A stretch of DNA of 64,000 nucleotides from Flavobacteriaceae bacterium. Lineage in GTDB: Bacteria > Bacteroidota > Bacteroidia > Flavobacteriales > Flavobacteriaceae. Position numbers and translations under genes: made by a program. Of this stretch, positions 26,315 to 35,816 are shown piece after piece. The notes beneath the pieces are model-generated. The model had not been told where the DNA came from. It did no database searches and saw nothing but the letters and a program-made list of their open reading frames with translations. The DNA is taken from positions 1 to 64,000 of the forward strand of contig JAQWSN010000027.1 of NCBI GenBank assembly GCA_029243165.1, read 5' to 3'. Position 1 is the stretch's first letter. Every line of letters begins with the position of its first letter.

Positions 26315-26334
26315 TATTGGACGGGTTTTTTGTT
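26297..26334 (+). terminator. Rho-independent terminator
   Basis: Hairpin CCGATATC-CTTT-GATATTGG (one G-T wobble), with the outer bases AAACCCG and CGGGTTT also able to pair, followed by TTTTTTG. It lies just upstream of the next lipoprotein-like gene and so would end a short transcript from the left. Confidence 0.65.
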
Positions 26335-26397
26335 TGATTTTTCGACCTTTCCCTCTTTAAAAATTTGATGAAATTATTATTTTTGAAAAAAAGTAGT

Positions 26398-26760
26398 ATG
26401 AGATTTCGTTTGTTTCTGTTGGGATTATTTCTTTTTGCATGCTTCCAACCACAGCCCAAGATAGATCTGAATTCTTTTTTAATCGGAGGATCGTGGTGCG
26501 GAAAGTCCCAAATGGCAGGTACGGATGTTTGTTTGCAATTTTTCGAAGATAAAGTACTTGTAAAAATTGAGGGACAAGAGGGAGCTGGTGATTATTTTCA
26601 ATATGCTGTTTTGGAAATTAATGAAGATGAACAAAAGATTTTATGGGAAATGAAAGGGGAAGGATTGGTCAATATTTTTAAAGTAATAGACCAAAACACT
26701 GTTGCTTTAACACTAGAAGACATTCGTATGGAACCTTCACGATTTGTTCGGATAAATTAA
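26398..26760 (+). CDS. Small lipoprotein of unknown function
   Basis: A 120-residue protein from the ATG at 26398, chosen because it gives a lipoprotein signal (FRLFLLGLFLFAC, then FQPQPK). Upstream in-frame starts (26365 TTG, 26368 ATG) would add a Lys-rich stretch before it. The mature part has two cysteines (GSWCGKSQMAGTDVCLQF) and alternating strands, suggesting a small beta-sandwich or lipocalin-like domain. I do not recognise it. Confidence 0.6.
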   Translation: MRFRLFLLGLFLFACFQPQPKIDLNSFLIGGSWCGKSQMAGTDVCLQFFEDKVLVKIEGQEGAGDYFQYAVLEINEDEQKILWEMKGEGLVNIFKVIDQNTVALTLEDIRMEPSRFVRIN

Positions 26761-26881
26761 CACGCCTGCTGTCCCGCATTTAATAAATTTATTGAGGACT
26801 TTCCCTTTTTAATAAACCTAGGATTTAGATCGTTTAATACGTATCTTGTCCGCGTTATTAAGAACTATTTTTATTTCGTAA

Positions 26882-28405
26882 ATGAGACTGCGTTATCGAC
26901 TTTCCATAACATTAGCCCATTTCTTTACTCTCGTTTTCTCTTGGCTCTTCCTCATTTTGGTTAGTTGTCAGGCAGAAGTTATCGAAGATACGTCGCCTTA
27001 TTCTTCTGAAAATCGGTTTGACAATACTATTGTTTTTGACGGCGAGTTGGAGGTCAGTGATTTTGTCTGGAAAAGCTTGAACTACTATTACTATTGGCAA
27101 GAAGAAGTCCCACTGCTTGCAGACTCTAAAGCAGAAAATGAAGAAGCCTATTACCAGTTTATTCTTCAGAATAAAGATCCTGAAAAACTTTTCGAAAGCT
27201 TGACCCATGAAGACGATCGCTTCAGCTGGATCCAAGACGATTACAGGGAATTGGAAAATTCAATTCAGGGGATCATTGCTTCCAATGGTGTTGAATTTGG
27301 ACTGCTTTATGCTTGTCAAAGTTGCAGGCAATTGATTGGTTTTGTGAAATACATTATTGAGGGGTCTGATGCAAGTACTAAAGACATCCGAAGAGGGGAT
27401 CTGTTTTCTGGGGTAAACGGCACTCAACTGACTGTTGAAAACTATCGAGAGTTACTGTTTAGTGATAATCTTAATTACACACTCAACATGATATCCATTA
27501 GAAATGGAGTCATTACAAGTAATGGAAAAGAAGTAGCGCTTCAAAAAGAGGAAAACTTTGCGGTGAATCCGATCCAGATGAGCAAGGTTATGGAGACCTC
27601 CAGTGGCAAGGTAGGCTATCTGATGTACAATCAGTTTGTGGCAGATAAAAGTAGCCTGTTAAATCAAATCTTTGTAGATTTTAAAAACGAAGGGATTTCG
27701 GATTTAATTATTGATTTACGTTACAATGGAGGGGGGTCAATACAAAATTGCGTTGACCTTGTCAGCATGATTACAGGCCAATTTCCCGGTCAGATTTTTG
27801 TAAAAGAAGAATGGAATTTAAAAATGTCTAATTACCTGTCTTCAGAGTTTGGAAAAGAATCCTTTGTTGAACGCTTTATTTCTAAATTACCTAGTGGTGA
27901 ATCATTGAACTCGCTTTCTTTGGATCGTGTCTATGTCCTTACCTCTTCAGAAACTGCTTCTGCCAGTGAATTGCTTATCAACGGACTTAGATCGTTTATT
28001 GAAGTTATCCAAATTGGTGAAAAAACGGTTGGGAAAAATGTGGGTTCCATTACGGTTTATGACTACATAAACAAATCACAAACCAAAAACCCCAACCATA
28101 CCTATGCCTTACAACCCATTGTATTAAAAATCGCAAATAATGATGGTTTTGCGGACTATTCTGATGGACTAGAACCCAACTTCACTATTCAAGAACGTAT
28201 TGATGATTTTGGAACCTTAGGAGATCCCGAAGAATTATTGTTGTCAACTGCACTTTCCATTATCAGAGGAGATACGATTGTCTCACCTCAGAAAAAATCT
28301 TTTTTATTCCAAAGAAGAGTTCAGGATCCTTTATTATTGAATAGACAAAGGATGCATGTGGACAAAAAAATAAATCTTGGAAAATTAGATGAATACTTTA
28401 AGTAA
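26882..28405 (+). CDS. S41-family (C-terminal processing) peptidase, lipoprotein
   Basis: A 507-residue exported serine protease of family S41. The signal ends LFLILVSC (lipobox). An N-terminal helical region with YYYYWQEEVPLL and a PDZ-like segment (about 155-225, RRGDLFSGVNGTQL) precede the core. The core shows VGYLMYNQF, DLIIDLRYNGGG, then ETASASELLINGL with the likely nucleophile Ser362, and EKTVGKNVGS with the likely general-base Lys. Substrate-binding PDZ plus Ser/Lys dyad is the family layout. It is anchored outside the cytoplasm and may clip or degrade envelope proteins. No partner gene is adjacent. Confidence 0.88.
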   Translation: MRLRYRLSITLAHFFTLVFSWLFLILVSCQAEVIEDTSPYSSENRFDNTIVFDGELEVSDFVWKSLNYYYYWQEEVPLLADSKAENEEAYYQFILQNKDPEKLFESLTHEDDRFSWIQDDYRELENSIQGIIASNGVEFGLLYACQSCRQLIGFVKYIIEGSDASTKDIRRGDLFSGVNGTQLTVENYRELLFSDNLNYTLNMISIRNGVITSNGKEVALQKEENFAVNPIQMSKVMETSSGKVGYLMYNQFVADKSSLLNQIFVDFKNEGISDLIIDLRYNGGGSIQNCVDLVSMITGQFPGQIFVKEEWNLKMSNYLSSEFGKESFVERFISKLPSGESLNSLSLDRVYVLTSSETASASELLINGLRSFIEVIQIGEKTVGKNVGSITVYDYINKSQTKNPNHTYALQPIVLKIANNDGFADYSDGLEPNFTIQERIDDFGTLGDPEELLLSTALSIIRGDTIVSPQKKSFLFQRRVQDPLLLNRQRMHVDKKINLGKLDEYFK

Positions 28406-28464
28406 TTGGGTTTTCAAAAAGTCATTTCATAAAGCTACTGTTGTTTTAAAACGAAACTTTACTT

Positions 28465-28842
28465 TTACAGATTCTTGGCCATTTCCAAAATATCTTTTTT
28501 TAATGACTCACAAATCTGTATGGCTCTTTTTTTAGCATCCATTGTCCTAGGCATACTTGAGGTAAGGCTGTAAATAGAATTTTCTAAAAACTCTTTGTGT
28601 TCTTCCTTTTCAATTCTTCCAATTTTTAAAATAAGGTTGATTCCGTTCAATTTTCCTTCTACCTGATTTACATAGTTTTTTTCAGGATTGTCGTGATTGA
28701 TGAATTCATTGTAGGATTCAAACCAATCTTGAATACGGATAAAATCCTCAAGAATACCACAAATAATTTCAGAATTTGTTTTGATTTCCTCGTCCGAAAA
28801 ATTCGGCCAATTGTAAAAAGAGTTGTCATGCATGCTTTCCAT
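28465..28842 (-). CDS. Hypothetical helical protein
   Basis: A 125-residue soluble, acidic protein, mostly predicted helix, with no signal peptide: NWPNFSDEEIKTNSEIICGI at the start and MDAKKRAIQICESLKKDIL near the end. No family recognised. ATG at 28842; an in-frame ATG at 28833 is also possible. It converges on the S41 gene. Confidence 0.6.
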   Translation of the reverse strand: MESMHDNSFYNWPNFSDEEIKTNSEIICGILEDFIRIQDWFESYNEFINHDNPEKNYVNQVEGKLNGINLILKIGRIEKEEHKEFLENSIYSLTSSMPRTMDAKKRAIQICESLKKDILEMAKNL

Positions 28843-29235
28843 TTTGGTCTAATTTCTTTTTATAGTAACTAGATTTTTAACAATCTGGCGTAATTGAAAT
28901 GGAATTCAACAATACAAATATACTAATTTTAAAAATATAATAGATTTTTATTATTTCATTATTAGTAAATAATTAAAAAAAAAGAAACAAGTCAATCCAT
29001 TCTTTTTAAAAAATTGTAGGTTAGTTCATGATATGATCTGGAAAGGTCGAAGTGTAGGCAAGTTCAGATTCTAAATATTAACTGAATTATTTTAATTTAT
29101 AAAAGTTTGATTTTTTTGTGAGACAATGGTATATTTATGATATAAGTTTTTTCTCTTATTAATGTAAAAGTAATACATTTTTAATAAAAACGAATTTTTT
29201 TACACATTTTTTATATTTCTATATTTTTTTTGAAG
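28843..29235. other. AT-rich intergenic region before the HTH gene
   Basis: About 390 bases, strongly AT-rich, without genes. It contains the inverted repeat AATGTA-N7-TACATT at 29161-29179, a possible operator for the following regulator, but in such DNA this may be chance. Confidence 0.35.
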
Positions 29236-29595
29236 ATGAATGAAAGAACTAGACTAAAAAAAATACTCGAGTACACTGGCATGAGAAGAAACACGCTAGC
29301 TAAAATTTTAGGATACACAAACAGTGCTATTTTTTACCAAATAGAAACAGGTAGGAACGGTATTTCTTCCAATCTTGCTGTCCGAATAACAGACAGATTC
29401 CCCGAGATTGATCAAAACTGGATTCTAACTGGAAACGGTGAAATGCTTAAATTAACTGAAATAAAAAATGATGGTAAAACAATTGAAAAAATTGAATTTT
29501 TAGAAAATCACATCAAAGGACAAGATGCTCGTATTGAAAAACTGGAGCATACAGTCCAAGAGTTACAGTCTTTAATCCCAAAAAAAACAATCTAA
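29236..29595 (+). CDS. XRE/CI-type helix-turn-helix regulator
   Basis: A 119-residue DNA-binding protein. The ATG at 29236 is preferred over a TTG two codons earlier. The helix-turn-helix is RRNTLAKILGYTNSAIFYQIE (residues about 17-37), followed by the phrase DQNWILTGNGEML, common in phage-repressor-like regulators. The C-terminus is a short coiled coil (FLENHIKGQDARIEKLEHTV). Its stop is immediately followed by the P-II gene start, so the two are cotranscribed, which suggests it controls or responds to that gene. Confidence 0.82.
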   Translation: MNERTRLKKILEYTGMRRNTLAKILGYTNSAIFYQIETGRNGISSNLAVRITDRFPEIDQNWILTGNGEMLKLTEIKNDGKTIEKIEFLENHIKGQDARIEKLEHTVQELQSLIPKKTI

Positions 29596-29934
29596 GTGAA
29601 AAAAATAGAAGCCATTATTCGGAAGTCAAAATTCAAAGATGTAAAAGAAGCTTTGCACAATGTTGAAGTTAATTTTTTCAGCTATTGGGATGTAACGGGT
29701 ATCGGCAATGAGAAAGAGGGACATGTTTACAGAGGAATCAGTTACAGCACTTCTGAAATCCAACGCAGATACCTTTCTATTGTGGTTAACGATGATTTTG
29801 TTGAGACCACGATCAATGCAATCTTAAAAGCGGCCGCTACCGACCGGGTAGGAGATGGTAAAATATTTGTTATGCCTGTAGAAGAAGCCTACCGCATAAG
29901 AACAGGAGAAAAAGGAGGGAAATCATTAAATTAG
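29596..29934 (+). CDS. P-II family signal-transduction protein (GlnB/GlnK-like)
   Basis: A 112-residue P-II protein, a trimer that binds ATP/ADP and 2-oxoglutarate and reports carbon/nitrogen status. It starts with GTG directly after the HTH stop codon. Conserved parts: KKIEAIIRKSKFKDVKEAL, the T-loop with YRGISY (Tyr50 aligns with the uridylylated Tyr51 of E. coli GlnB), GDGKIFVMPVEEAYRIRTGEKG with the nucleotide-binding Gly, Lys and Arg residues. No amtB or glnA lies beside it, unlike the common glnK-amtB pair. The T-loop around Tyr50 is otherwise divergent, so its target may differ. Confidence 0.88.
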   Translation: MKKIEAIIRKSKFKDVKEALHNVEVNFFSYWDVTGIGNEKEGHVYRGISYSTSEIQRRYLSIVVNDDFVETTINAILKAAATDRVGDGKIFVMPVEEAYRIRTGEKGGKSLN

Positions 29935-29984
29935 TTTTCCAACACAAAAACTTTATTTTCCAAACTGTTATTGAATTAATTTAA

Positions 29985-30008
29985 AGTAAAAATGTATTAT
30001 TTTTTACT
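29985..30008. terminator. Weak hairpin between convergent genes
   Basis: AGTAAAAA and TTTTTACT are eight-base complementary arms around an eight-base loop, placed between the P-II gene and the end of the trehalose gene. AT-only stem, so a weak terminator at best. Confidence 0.35.
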
Positions 30009-32208
30009 AGGGGACCAATTTCTTTAAAAAAGAAAGGAAGTTGGCGTAGTTTCTAATGTAATATTCTGCTGCCGTTTTTTTCTTTCCGATTTTGATTTTG
30101 TGAACCTCTGATGGGAGATTTAAAAACATGTTTTCATCAGTTACGTCATCTCCAGCTACAAGGATAAAATCATATCGTTTTGAGTTAAATAAATCCAAAG
30201 CCACTACCCCTTTATTGATATTTGCTGGTACCAATTCCAAAACCTTATTTCCGTCTAGCAATGCCAAATCATTCGGCAATAAACTAGCGAGTACTGTTTT
30301 TAATTCTACGGACTTAGCAATTCCCAATTCCGGGTCGGCTTTCCGATAATGCCATACCAATGAATTTTTTTTGTGCTCGATAAACGTTCCAGGTGTATTA
30401 TCCGTAAAGGTGTCCAACACGGGTAACAAATGCTCTTTCCATTCACTGCTTGCTCCTTTTTTCTCTTCCCATGGAGCATTTGGATATTTGATAAAAAGGC
30501 CGTGTTCAGCAACCAAAATTAAATTTAAATGGGCAAAATGTTGTTCTAAAAACTCGTGTGGTCGTCCACTGATGATTACTAGATCCGTATCCTTTTGCTG
30601 GCTTAAATTTTCGAGTAATTCCAACAGCGTTTCTGAAGGAATGGCTTTATTCGGATTTTCATGAAAGCCTACTAAAGTTCCATCGTAATCCAACAGCAAT
30701 AGTCTTTTGTTTGATTTTTTGTAAGAATCCGATAGTTTTTTAGCCACCAAAGTATTAACCCATTTAACTTGAGAAGCCGATTCTTTATTCGCAGATTCAT
30801 TTAAGGCTTGCATAAAATTGGATGACCATTTGTTAATATCGTAACGTCGAATTCGTTTTCTAGAGATAGAGTTTCGTTCTTTTTGCTCTTTTATTGGCAT
30901 TTCAATAGCCGTTTTGATTGACTGAGCCAATTGTTCAATATCAAATGGATTGACCAATAAAGCTTGGGGAAGTTCCTTTGAAGAACCTGCAAGTTCACTC
31001 AGAATAAGAACTCCGTCATCATCCACTCGAGTAGCTAGGTATTCTTTGGCAACTAAATTCATTCCGTCCCGTAAAGGAGTAATCATAGCAACATCAGAAG
31101 AGACATAAAGATCAATTAAGTTTTCGAACTCCATGGAACGATAATAATACCAGACCGGAGTCCAATTGACCGTAGCAAACTTTCCGTTGATTCTCCCTAC
31201 AACCTCATCCGTTTGACGTTTGAGCTGTTTGTATTGGGCCACTTTTGATCTGGAAGGAACCGCCAACATGACTAGGCGAATTTTATCATGATAGTCTGGA
31301 TAAATATCTAAAAAACGCTCGAAGGCTAACAGTCGATTGACCACTCCTTTGGTGTAATCTAATCGATCTATTGATAAAATTAACTTTCCGTCGTTTTCTA
31401 ATTTGTGCGCATTGATTTGCTTTTTTAACTCAGAACTCTCCAAAGAATTATTTCTTGCATTTTCAAGAGCCGCGAACTCAAACTTTTTAAAGTCGATCCC
31501 CATAGGAAATGTGTTGACTACGATTTCTCGCCCGTGGTGAAGGATGATATTAAAATTGACATCGAAGTTTAAAATACGTTTTACTGAACTTAAAAAATGG
31601 CGTTCGTAATCATAGGTGTGAAAGCCAATAACATCGGCTCCTAAAAGTCCGTTTAACAAACACTCCCTTTCTGGAAAAATTCTAAAAATCTCGAAAGAAG
31701 GAAAAGGAATGTGGAGGAAAAACCCAATGGTTACCTCGGGTTTTACATCTTTTATCATTTGTGGACACAGCATCAGCTGATAATCGTGAATCCATACAAT
31801 ATCTCCATCCTCTATGACTTGTAAAACTTCATCAGCAAATTTTTGATTTACTTCAATGTAGTATTCCCATTGTTGGGTATCAAACTGGTGGTATTCAATA
31901 AAATAATGGAATAATGGCCACAAACATTTGTTTGAAAAACCAAAATAAAAATTATCCAGCTCAGCATCATTTAAAAAAACGGGGCGATACTGATTCTTTT
32001 CTAAGTTTTTGGAAATTTGATTCTTATTTTTCTCATCCAAGCCATCCGAACTTACTCCTGGCCATCCAACCCAAAGAGAGTCTCCTTCTTGATGAACTGA
32101 TTTCATTCCTGTAGCCAACCCACCACTGGTGGGAGTAAATGACCACGTTTCATCAGTTTTTTGAGCCTGTACAGGTAAGCGGTTAGAAACAATTATATTT
32201 TTTGGCAT
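30007..32208 (-). CDS. Fused trehalose-6-phosphate synthase/phosphatase
   Basis: A 733-residue bifunctional enzyme: GT20 trehalose-6-phosphate synthase (OtsA, residues about 1-470) joined to a HAD-type trehalose-6-phosphate phosphatase (OtsB, about 495-733). The synthase shows VSNRLPVQ, GGLATGM, VWIHDYQLMLCPQ and LRDGMNLVAKEY. The phosphatase shows the nucleophile LLDYDGTLVGF near residue 507, VIISGRP and AGDDVTDENMF. UDP-glucose and glucose-6-phosphate would give trehalose-6-phosphate and then trehalose, an osmoprotectant. It is divergent from the GH15 gene with 250 bases between, so both may be controlled from the same region. Confidence 0.93.
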   Translation of the reverse strand: MPKNIIVSNRLPVQAQKTDETWSFTPTSGGLATGMKSVHQEGDSLWVGWPGVSSDGLDEKNKNQISKNLEKNQYRPVFLNDAELDNFYFGFSNKCLWPLFHYFIEYHQFDTQQWEYYIEVNQKFADEVLQVIEDGDIVWIHDYQLMLCPQMIKDVKPEVTIGFFLHIPFPSFEIFRIFPERECLLNGLLGADVIGFHTYDYERHFLSSVKRILNFDVNFNIILHHGREIVVNTFPMGIDFKKFEFAALENARNNSLESSELKKQINAHKLENDGKLILSIDRLDYTKGVVNRLLAFERFLDIYPDYHDKIRLVMLAVPSRSKVAQYKQLKRQTDEVVGRINGKFATVNWTPVWYYYRSMEFENLIDLYVSSDVAMITPLRDGMNLVAKEYLATRVDDDGVLILSELAGSSKELPQALLVNPFDIEQLAQSIKTAIEMPIKEQKERNSISRKRIRRYDINKWSSNFMQALNESANKESASQVKWVNTLVAKKLSDSYKKSNKRLLLLDYDGTLVGFHENPNKAIPSETLLELLENLSQQKDTDLVIISGRPHEFLEQHFAHLNLILVAEHGLFIKYPNAPWEEKKGASSEWKEHLLPVLDTFTDNTPGTFIEHKKNSLVWHYRKADPELGIAKSVELKTVLASLLPNDLALLDGNKVLELVPANINKGVVALDLFNSKRYDFILVAGDDVTDENMFLNLPSEVHKIKIGKKKTAAEYYIRNYANFLSFLKKLVP

Positions 32209-32459
32209 ATTTGGAATCTTGATCTCAATTTAAGAGAAAAAACCCTTAACCACCAAACTACAAAGCTGAAGAAATTGAAATAATTACAAATTGTAAATCT
32301 TCAAACCTTTAAAATGAGAATTCTTCAATAGAGTCCTAGCTAAAAACAAAAATTGATGATCCTAATTTTTTGGTAAAATCCTAAACCGTTTGGTTTAAAA
32401 AAAAATAGCATATTTGAAATCTTGAACAAGCCAACACTAATTAAAAAAACAATTAAACC

Positions 32460-34244
32460 ATGGCGGTTGAAAAAAATTTAAATTTTGGAATCATTGGAAA
32501 CTGTAGGTCTGCTGCGCTAATCAATGAAAAGGGATCAATCGACTGGTGTTGCCTCCCTAAATTTGACTCCCCTTCAATTTTTGCAAAAATTCTAGATCAA
32601 GAAAAAGGAGGTGGATTTTGGATTGAGACCAAAAATAAATTTAACATCACGCAAGAATATCTCGGTGATTCTTGCATTCTAAAAACAATCTTTGAAAATG
32701 AAGAGCAAGCCTTTGAGCTAATTGATTTTATGCCTCGATTTCAAACGGAGGATGGGCAGTACTATGCCCCGCCAGAATTGATTCGTTTTGTAAATCCGAT
32801 TAAAGGTAATCCTCAAATTCAATTGCAGTATGACCCCCGATTGGAATACGCACAAGGAAAAACCACACATAAAATCAAACAAAATGCCATAGTAAGTGAA
32901 GTGGAAACTCCTACACATGACAGTTTGTTTCTTTACACCAATACAGAAAAGAAGTCTGTACTAAATAAAGAATACTTCAGCTTAAATAGTCCGCTCTTTT
33001 TTAACCTCTCTTACAACGAAAAACTTAAACTCCCAACGCTCTCAAATTGTCTTTTGGATTTCGAACGAACTAAGGTTTACTGGATGAACTGGTGTTCAAA
33101 AACTCCTGTTTTTGATCAATACAACGGCCTAATTCAGCGAAGTGCAATGACATTAAAACTTATGTCTTATGACAAAACTGGAGCTGTTTTAGCGGCGGTA
33201 ACTACCTCGCTTCCTGAAACGATTGGTGAAGTTCGTAATTGGGACTACCGCTTCTGCTGGATTCGAGATGCCTCCATGGTAATTCGAGTGATTTCAAAAT
33301 TAGGACACAAACGTATTGTAAAAAACTTTATTAATTACATCGTTGAACTGATTCCCGATAAAGATCAAAAGCTTCAAATCATGTACGGGATTAATGGTGA
33401 AACTCTTTTGACTGAAGAATTCCTCGATCATTTTTCAGGTTATGAAAACTCAAAACCTGTTCGTATTGGAAATGCCGCCTACTCTCAAAAACAAAATGAT
33501 ATTTACGGAATCCTGATGGATGCCATCCACGCAGAAATGAAGGAATTTCCTACAGATTTTGAGCGTTCTGAAGAAATCTGGTCCATTGTCAAAGGTATTG
33601 TTTGGGTAGTCAAAAATAACTGGCAAAAAGCAGACAAAGGAATTTGGGAATTTCGATCAGAAGATCAGCATTTTACCTTCTCAAAAGTATTGTGTTGGGT
33701 CGCTATTGATCGAGCGATCAAAATAGCTGAGTTGGTTGGAAAACAGGAAATGGCATTGAAATGGACTCCCATTAAAGAAGCCATTAAAAACGACATAGAA
33801 ACCCATGCCTGGAATGAGGAGGTACAAGCCTACACCCAGTCCTATGGATCCCAATTTCTAGATGCATCTGTGCTACTTATTGAGCAATACGGTTTTGTTT
33901 CTGCCCACGAGGAGCGTTTCAAAAAAACAGTGAAAGCCATCGAAAAAGAACTCGCCTTTAATGGGTTGCTTTACCGTTACAAAAACCAAGACGATTTTGG
34001 CTTACCCTCCTCTTCTTTTACCGTGTGTACTTTTTGGTTTATTAACAGTTTAATTAAAATTGGAGAAGTTGAAAAAGCTAGAAAATACTTTGAAGACCTA
34101 ATAAGCTACAGCAACCATTTAGATCTTTTTAGTGAAGATATTGATTTTGATTCCAAACGCTTGCTCGGAAATTTCCCACAAGCGTATTCCCATCTGGCAC
34201 TTATTGACACTGCGCTTTCATTTAACTCCGTAAATAAGGCTTAG
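32460..34244 (+). CDS. GH15-family glucoamylase-like or trehalase-like enzyme
   Basis: A 594-residue cytoplasmic (no signal) member of glycoside hydrolase family 15. The first 230 residues form the beta-sandwich domain (NFGIIGNCRSAALIN, SIDWCCLPKFDSPSIFAK); the rest is the alpha/alpha barrel. Catalytic-site features are RNWDYRFCWIRDASM (substrate binding), GIWEFRSEDQHFTFSKV near residue 395 (likely general acid) and TVCTFWFINSLIKIGE late. Family members act as glucoamylases or as trehalases. The divergent trehalose synthase makes trehalase activity attractive, but this is inference. Confidence 0.87.
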   Translation: MAVEKNLNFGIIGNCRSAALINEKGSIDWCCLPKFDSPSIFAKILDQEKGGGFWIETKNKFNITQEYLGDSCILKTIFENEEQAFELIDFMPRFQTEDGQYYAPPELIRFVNPIKGNPQIQLQYDPRLEYAQGKTTHKIKQNAIVSEVETPTHDSLFLYTNTEKKSVLNKEYFSLNSPLFFNLSYNEKLKLPTLSNCLLDFERTKVYWMNWCSKTPVFDQYNGLIQRSAMTLKLMSYDKTGAVLAAVTTSLPETIGEVRNWDYRFCWIRDASMVIRVISKLGHKRIVKNFINYIVELIPDKDQKLQIMYGINGETLLTEEFLDHFSGYENSKPVRIGNAAYSQKQNDIYGILMDAIHAEMKEFPTDFERSEEIWSIVKGIVWVVKNNWQKADKGIWEFRSEDQHFTFSKVLCWVAIDRAIKIAELVGKQEMALKWTPIKEAIKNDIETHAWNEEVQAYTQSYGSQFLDASVLLIEQYGFVSAHEERFKKTVKAIEKELAFNGLLYRYKNQDDFGLPSSSFTVCTFWFINSLIKIGEVEKARKYFEDLISYSNHLDLFSEDIDFDSKRLLGNFPQAYSHLALIDTALSFNSVNKA

Positions 34245-34333
34245 ATCAAGCTCCTTTTTGAAAATTAAACCCGTACTTTTTTTCCAAATAAAAGGGTGTT
34301 TTCCTATCTTGGATAAACTTTAAAAGACATAAA

Positions 34334-35581
34334 ATGCGTTTTTCAACTGTAACATCACTTCTTTTTCTCCTTCTTATCTCATGCTCGCAGCCTGTAAGCA
34401 ATCCAAACATCAAAGAAGGAATGGCCTTGGATCGCCTTTCTAGAATTGACAGCATGCTTAATGAGGCAGTACAAACGAAAGAAATTCCTGGTGCTGTGGC
34501 TCTGGTTGTACGAAATGGTAAACCCGTTTATCAAAAAGCATTTGGCAGCGCAAATCCAGAAAGCCAACGCCTTTTTAATGATCAAGATATTTTTAGAATT
34601 GCTTCTATGACAAAAGCCATAACCTCTTTAGCCGTATTAATGCTTTGGGAAGAAGGAATGTTTTTTCTTGACGACCCCATAGCTAAATACATTCCCTCCT
34701 TTTCAGGTGTGGGGATTTTAAAAGATTATGATGCTAAAGACACTACCTACACCACAACAGTACCCAAAAATAAAATAACCATCCGACATTTACTTACCCA
34801 TACCTCAGGGATTGGCTATGGAGAAATTGATGGGAATCCCGCAATTCGATCAATTTATTGGAAAGAAGAATTACGCGATATTTTTTCACCAGAGCAAAAT
34901 ATGGCAACGCTAACCAATGCTATTGCAAAGCAACCTTTACACCACGAACCCGGGGAACGCTTCACTTACAGCCTAGGGTTGGATGTTCTAGGACATTTTG
35001 TAGAGGTCATGTCTGGGATGACGTTTCCCGAATTTCTTAGAAAACGTGTTTTTGATCCTCTGCAAATGAACGACACCTATTTTACATTACCAGAAGACAA
35101 GCACCAAAGACTGGTGCCTGTGATTACCCGTGATGGAGACGATTGGGCGATTTACGAGTCTTCGTTTTACGATGTTAACTACCCGCTTCAATCAAAAAAC
35201 TTTTTTTCAGGGGGTGCGGGACTTTCAAGTACAGTCCAAGATTATGCTAAGTTTTTAACCCTCTTTTTAACTCAGGGCAAAAGCAACGGACAGCAGATTA
35301 TTGGCAAAAAAACCTGTGAATTGATTTATCAAAATCAACTCTCAGAAAGTATGGGCTTTTCCCACGGATTAGCTTTTGGAATTCTGGCTGAGGCGGATCT
35401 CAAAAAAGGGATGGGTGGAAGTAAAGGAACGCTGACTTGGGGAGGATATTTCAATACAAGCTACTTTGCAGATCCTGAGGAGAATCTTATCGGGATCATT
35501 TACAAACAAACTTTTGATATTGGAAACGATAGCACTTCTCAAAGATTTAGAGAACTCGTATTTCAGGCTGTAGTGGAATGA
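34334..35581 (+). CDS. Beta-lactamase-related serine hydrolase (S12-like), lipoprotein
   Basis: A 415-residue exported lipoprotein (FLLLISC). It has the serine-hydrolase core of class C beta-lactamases and esterases: IASMTKAITSLAVL with the S-x-x-K nucleophile, then ERFTYSLGLDVLGHFVE, which occupies the Y-x-N position but has Leu instead of Asn, and late GLAFGI and TWGGYFNTSYFADPE. Sequence and lipoprotein signal point to an envelope esterase or D-amino-acid peptidase rather than an antibiotic-degrading enzyme. No regulator sits nearby. Confidence 0.85.
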   Translation: MRFSTVTSLLFLLLISCSQPVSNPNIKEGMALDRLSRIDSMLNEAVQTKEIPGAVALVVRNGKPVYQKAFGSANPESQRLFNDQDIFRIASMTKAITSLAVLMLWEEGMFFLDDPIAKYIPSFSGVGILKDYDAKDTTYTTTVPKNKITIRHLLTHTSGIGYGEIDGNPAIRSIYWKEELRDIFSPEQNMATLTNAIAKQPLHHEPGERFTYSLGLDVLGHFVEVMSGMTFPEFLRKRVFDPLQMNDTYFTLPEDKHQRLVPVITRDGDDWAIYESSFYDVNYPLQSKNFFSGGAGLSSTVQDYAKFLTLFLTQGKSNGQQIIGKKTCELIYQNQLSESMGFSHGLAFGILAEADLKKGMGGSKGTLTWGGYFNTSYFADPEENLIGIIYKQTFDIGNDSTSQRFRELVFQAVVE

Positions 35582-35589
35582 ATTTGAAC

Positions 35590-35745
35590 TTAAGAAAGTT
35601 CTGCTTTGGTGAAACGCCCGTTTTTAAGTCTTCTTTTTTCTCTATTTCGAGCGGATTCAAACTCGGTACGCGTGTACCTTTTACCTTGTAAGTAAATGGT
35701 ATCAACTCCGTCTGGAAAATCATAAAAAAGGATCCTATTTTTCAT
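35590..35745 (-). CDS. Small basic protein
   Basis: A 51-residue protein from ATG (35745) to TAA, rich in Arg and Lys: NRILFYDFPDGVDTIYLQGK, then YTRTEFESARNREKRRL. It is strongly charged and soluble, with no known family. It fills the gap between two other genes, and its composition is more protein-like than random. Function unknown. Confidence 0.5.
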   Translation of the reverse strand: MKNRILFYDFPDGVDTIYLQGKRYTRTEFESARNREKRRLKNGRFTKAELS

Positions 35746-35816
35746 GGGACCTCTAATTTAGATTGTTTTCCTAAATTTTCAAAACTTTTGTCTAAAATTC
35801 TAAAAATCAGACGGTT

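Noticed and set aside
32415-32435. Shared GAACAAGCCA-like stretch with 53743-53755
   Set aside because: Only about 10-14 bases match and no structure surrounds it; probably chance.
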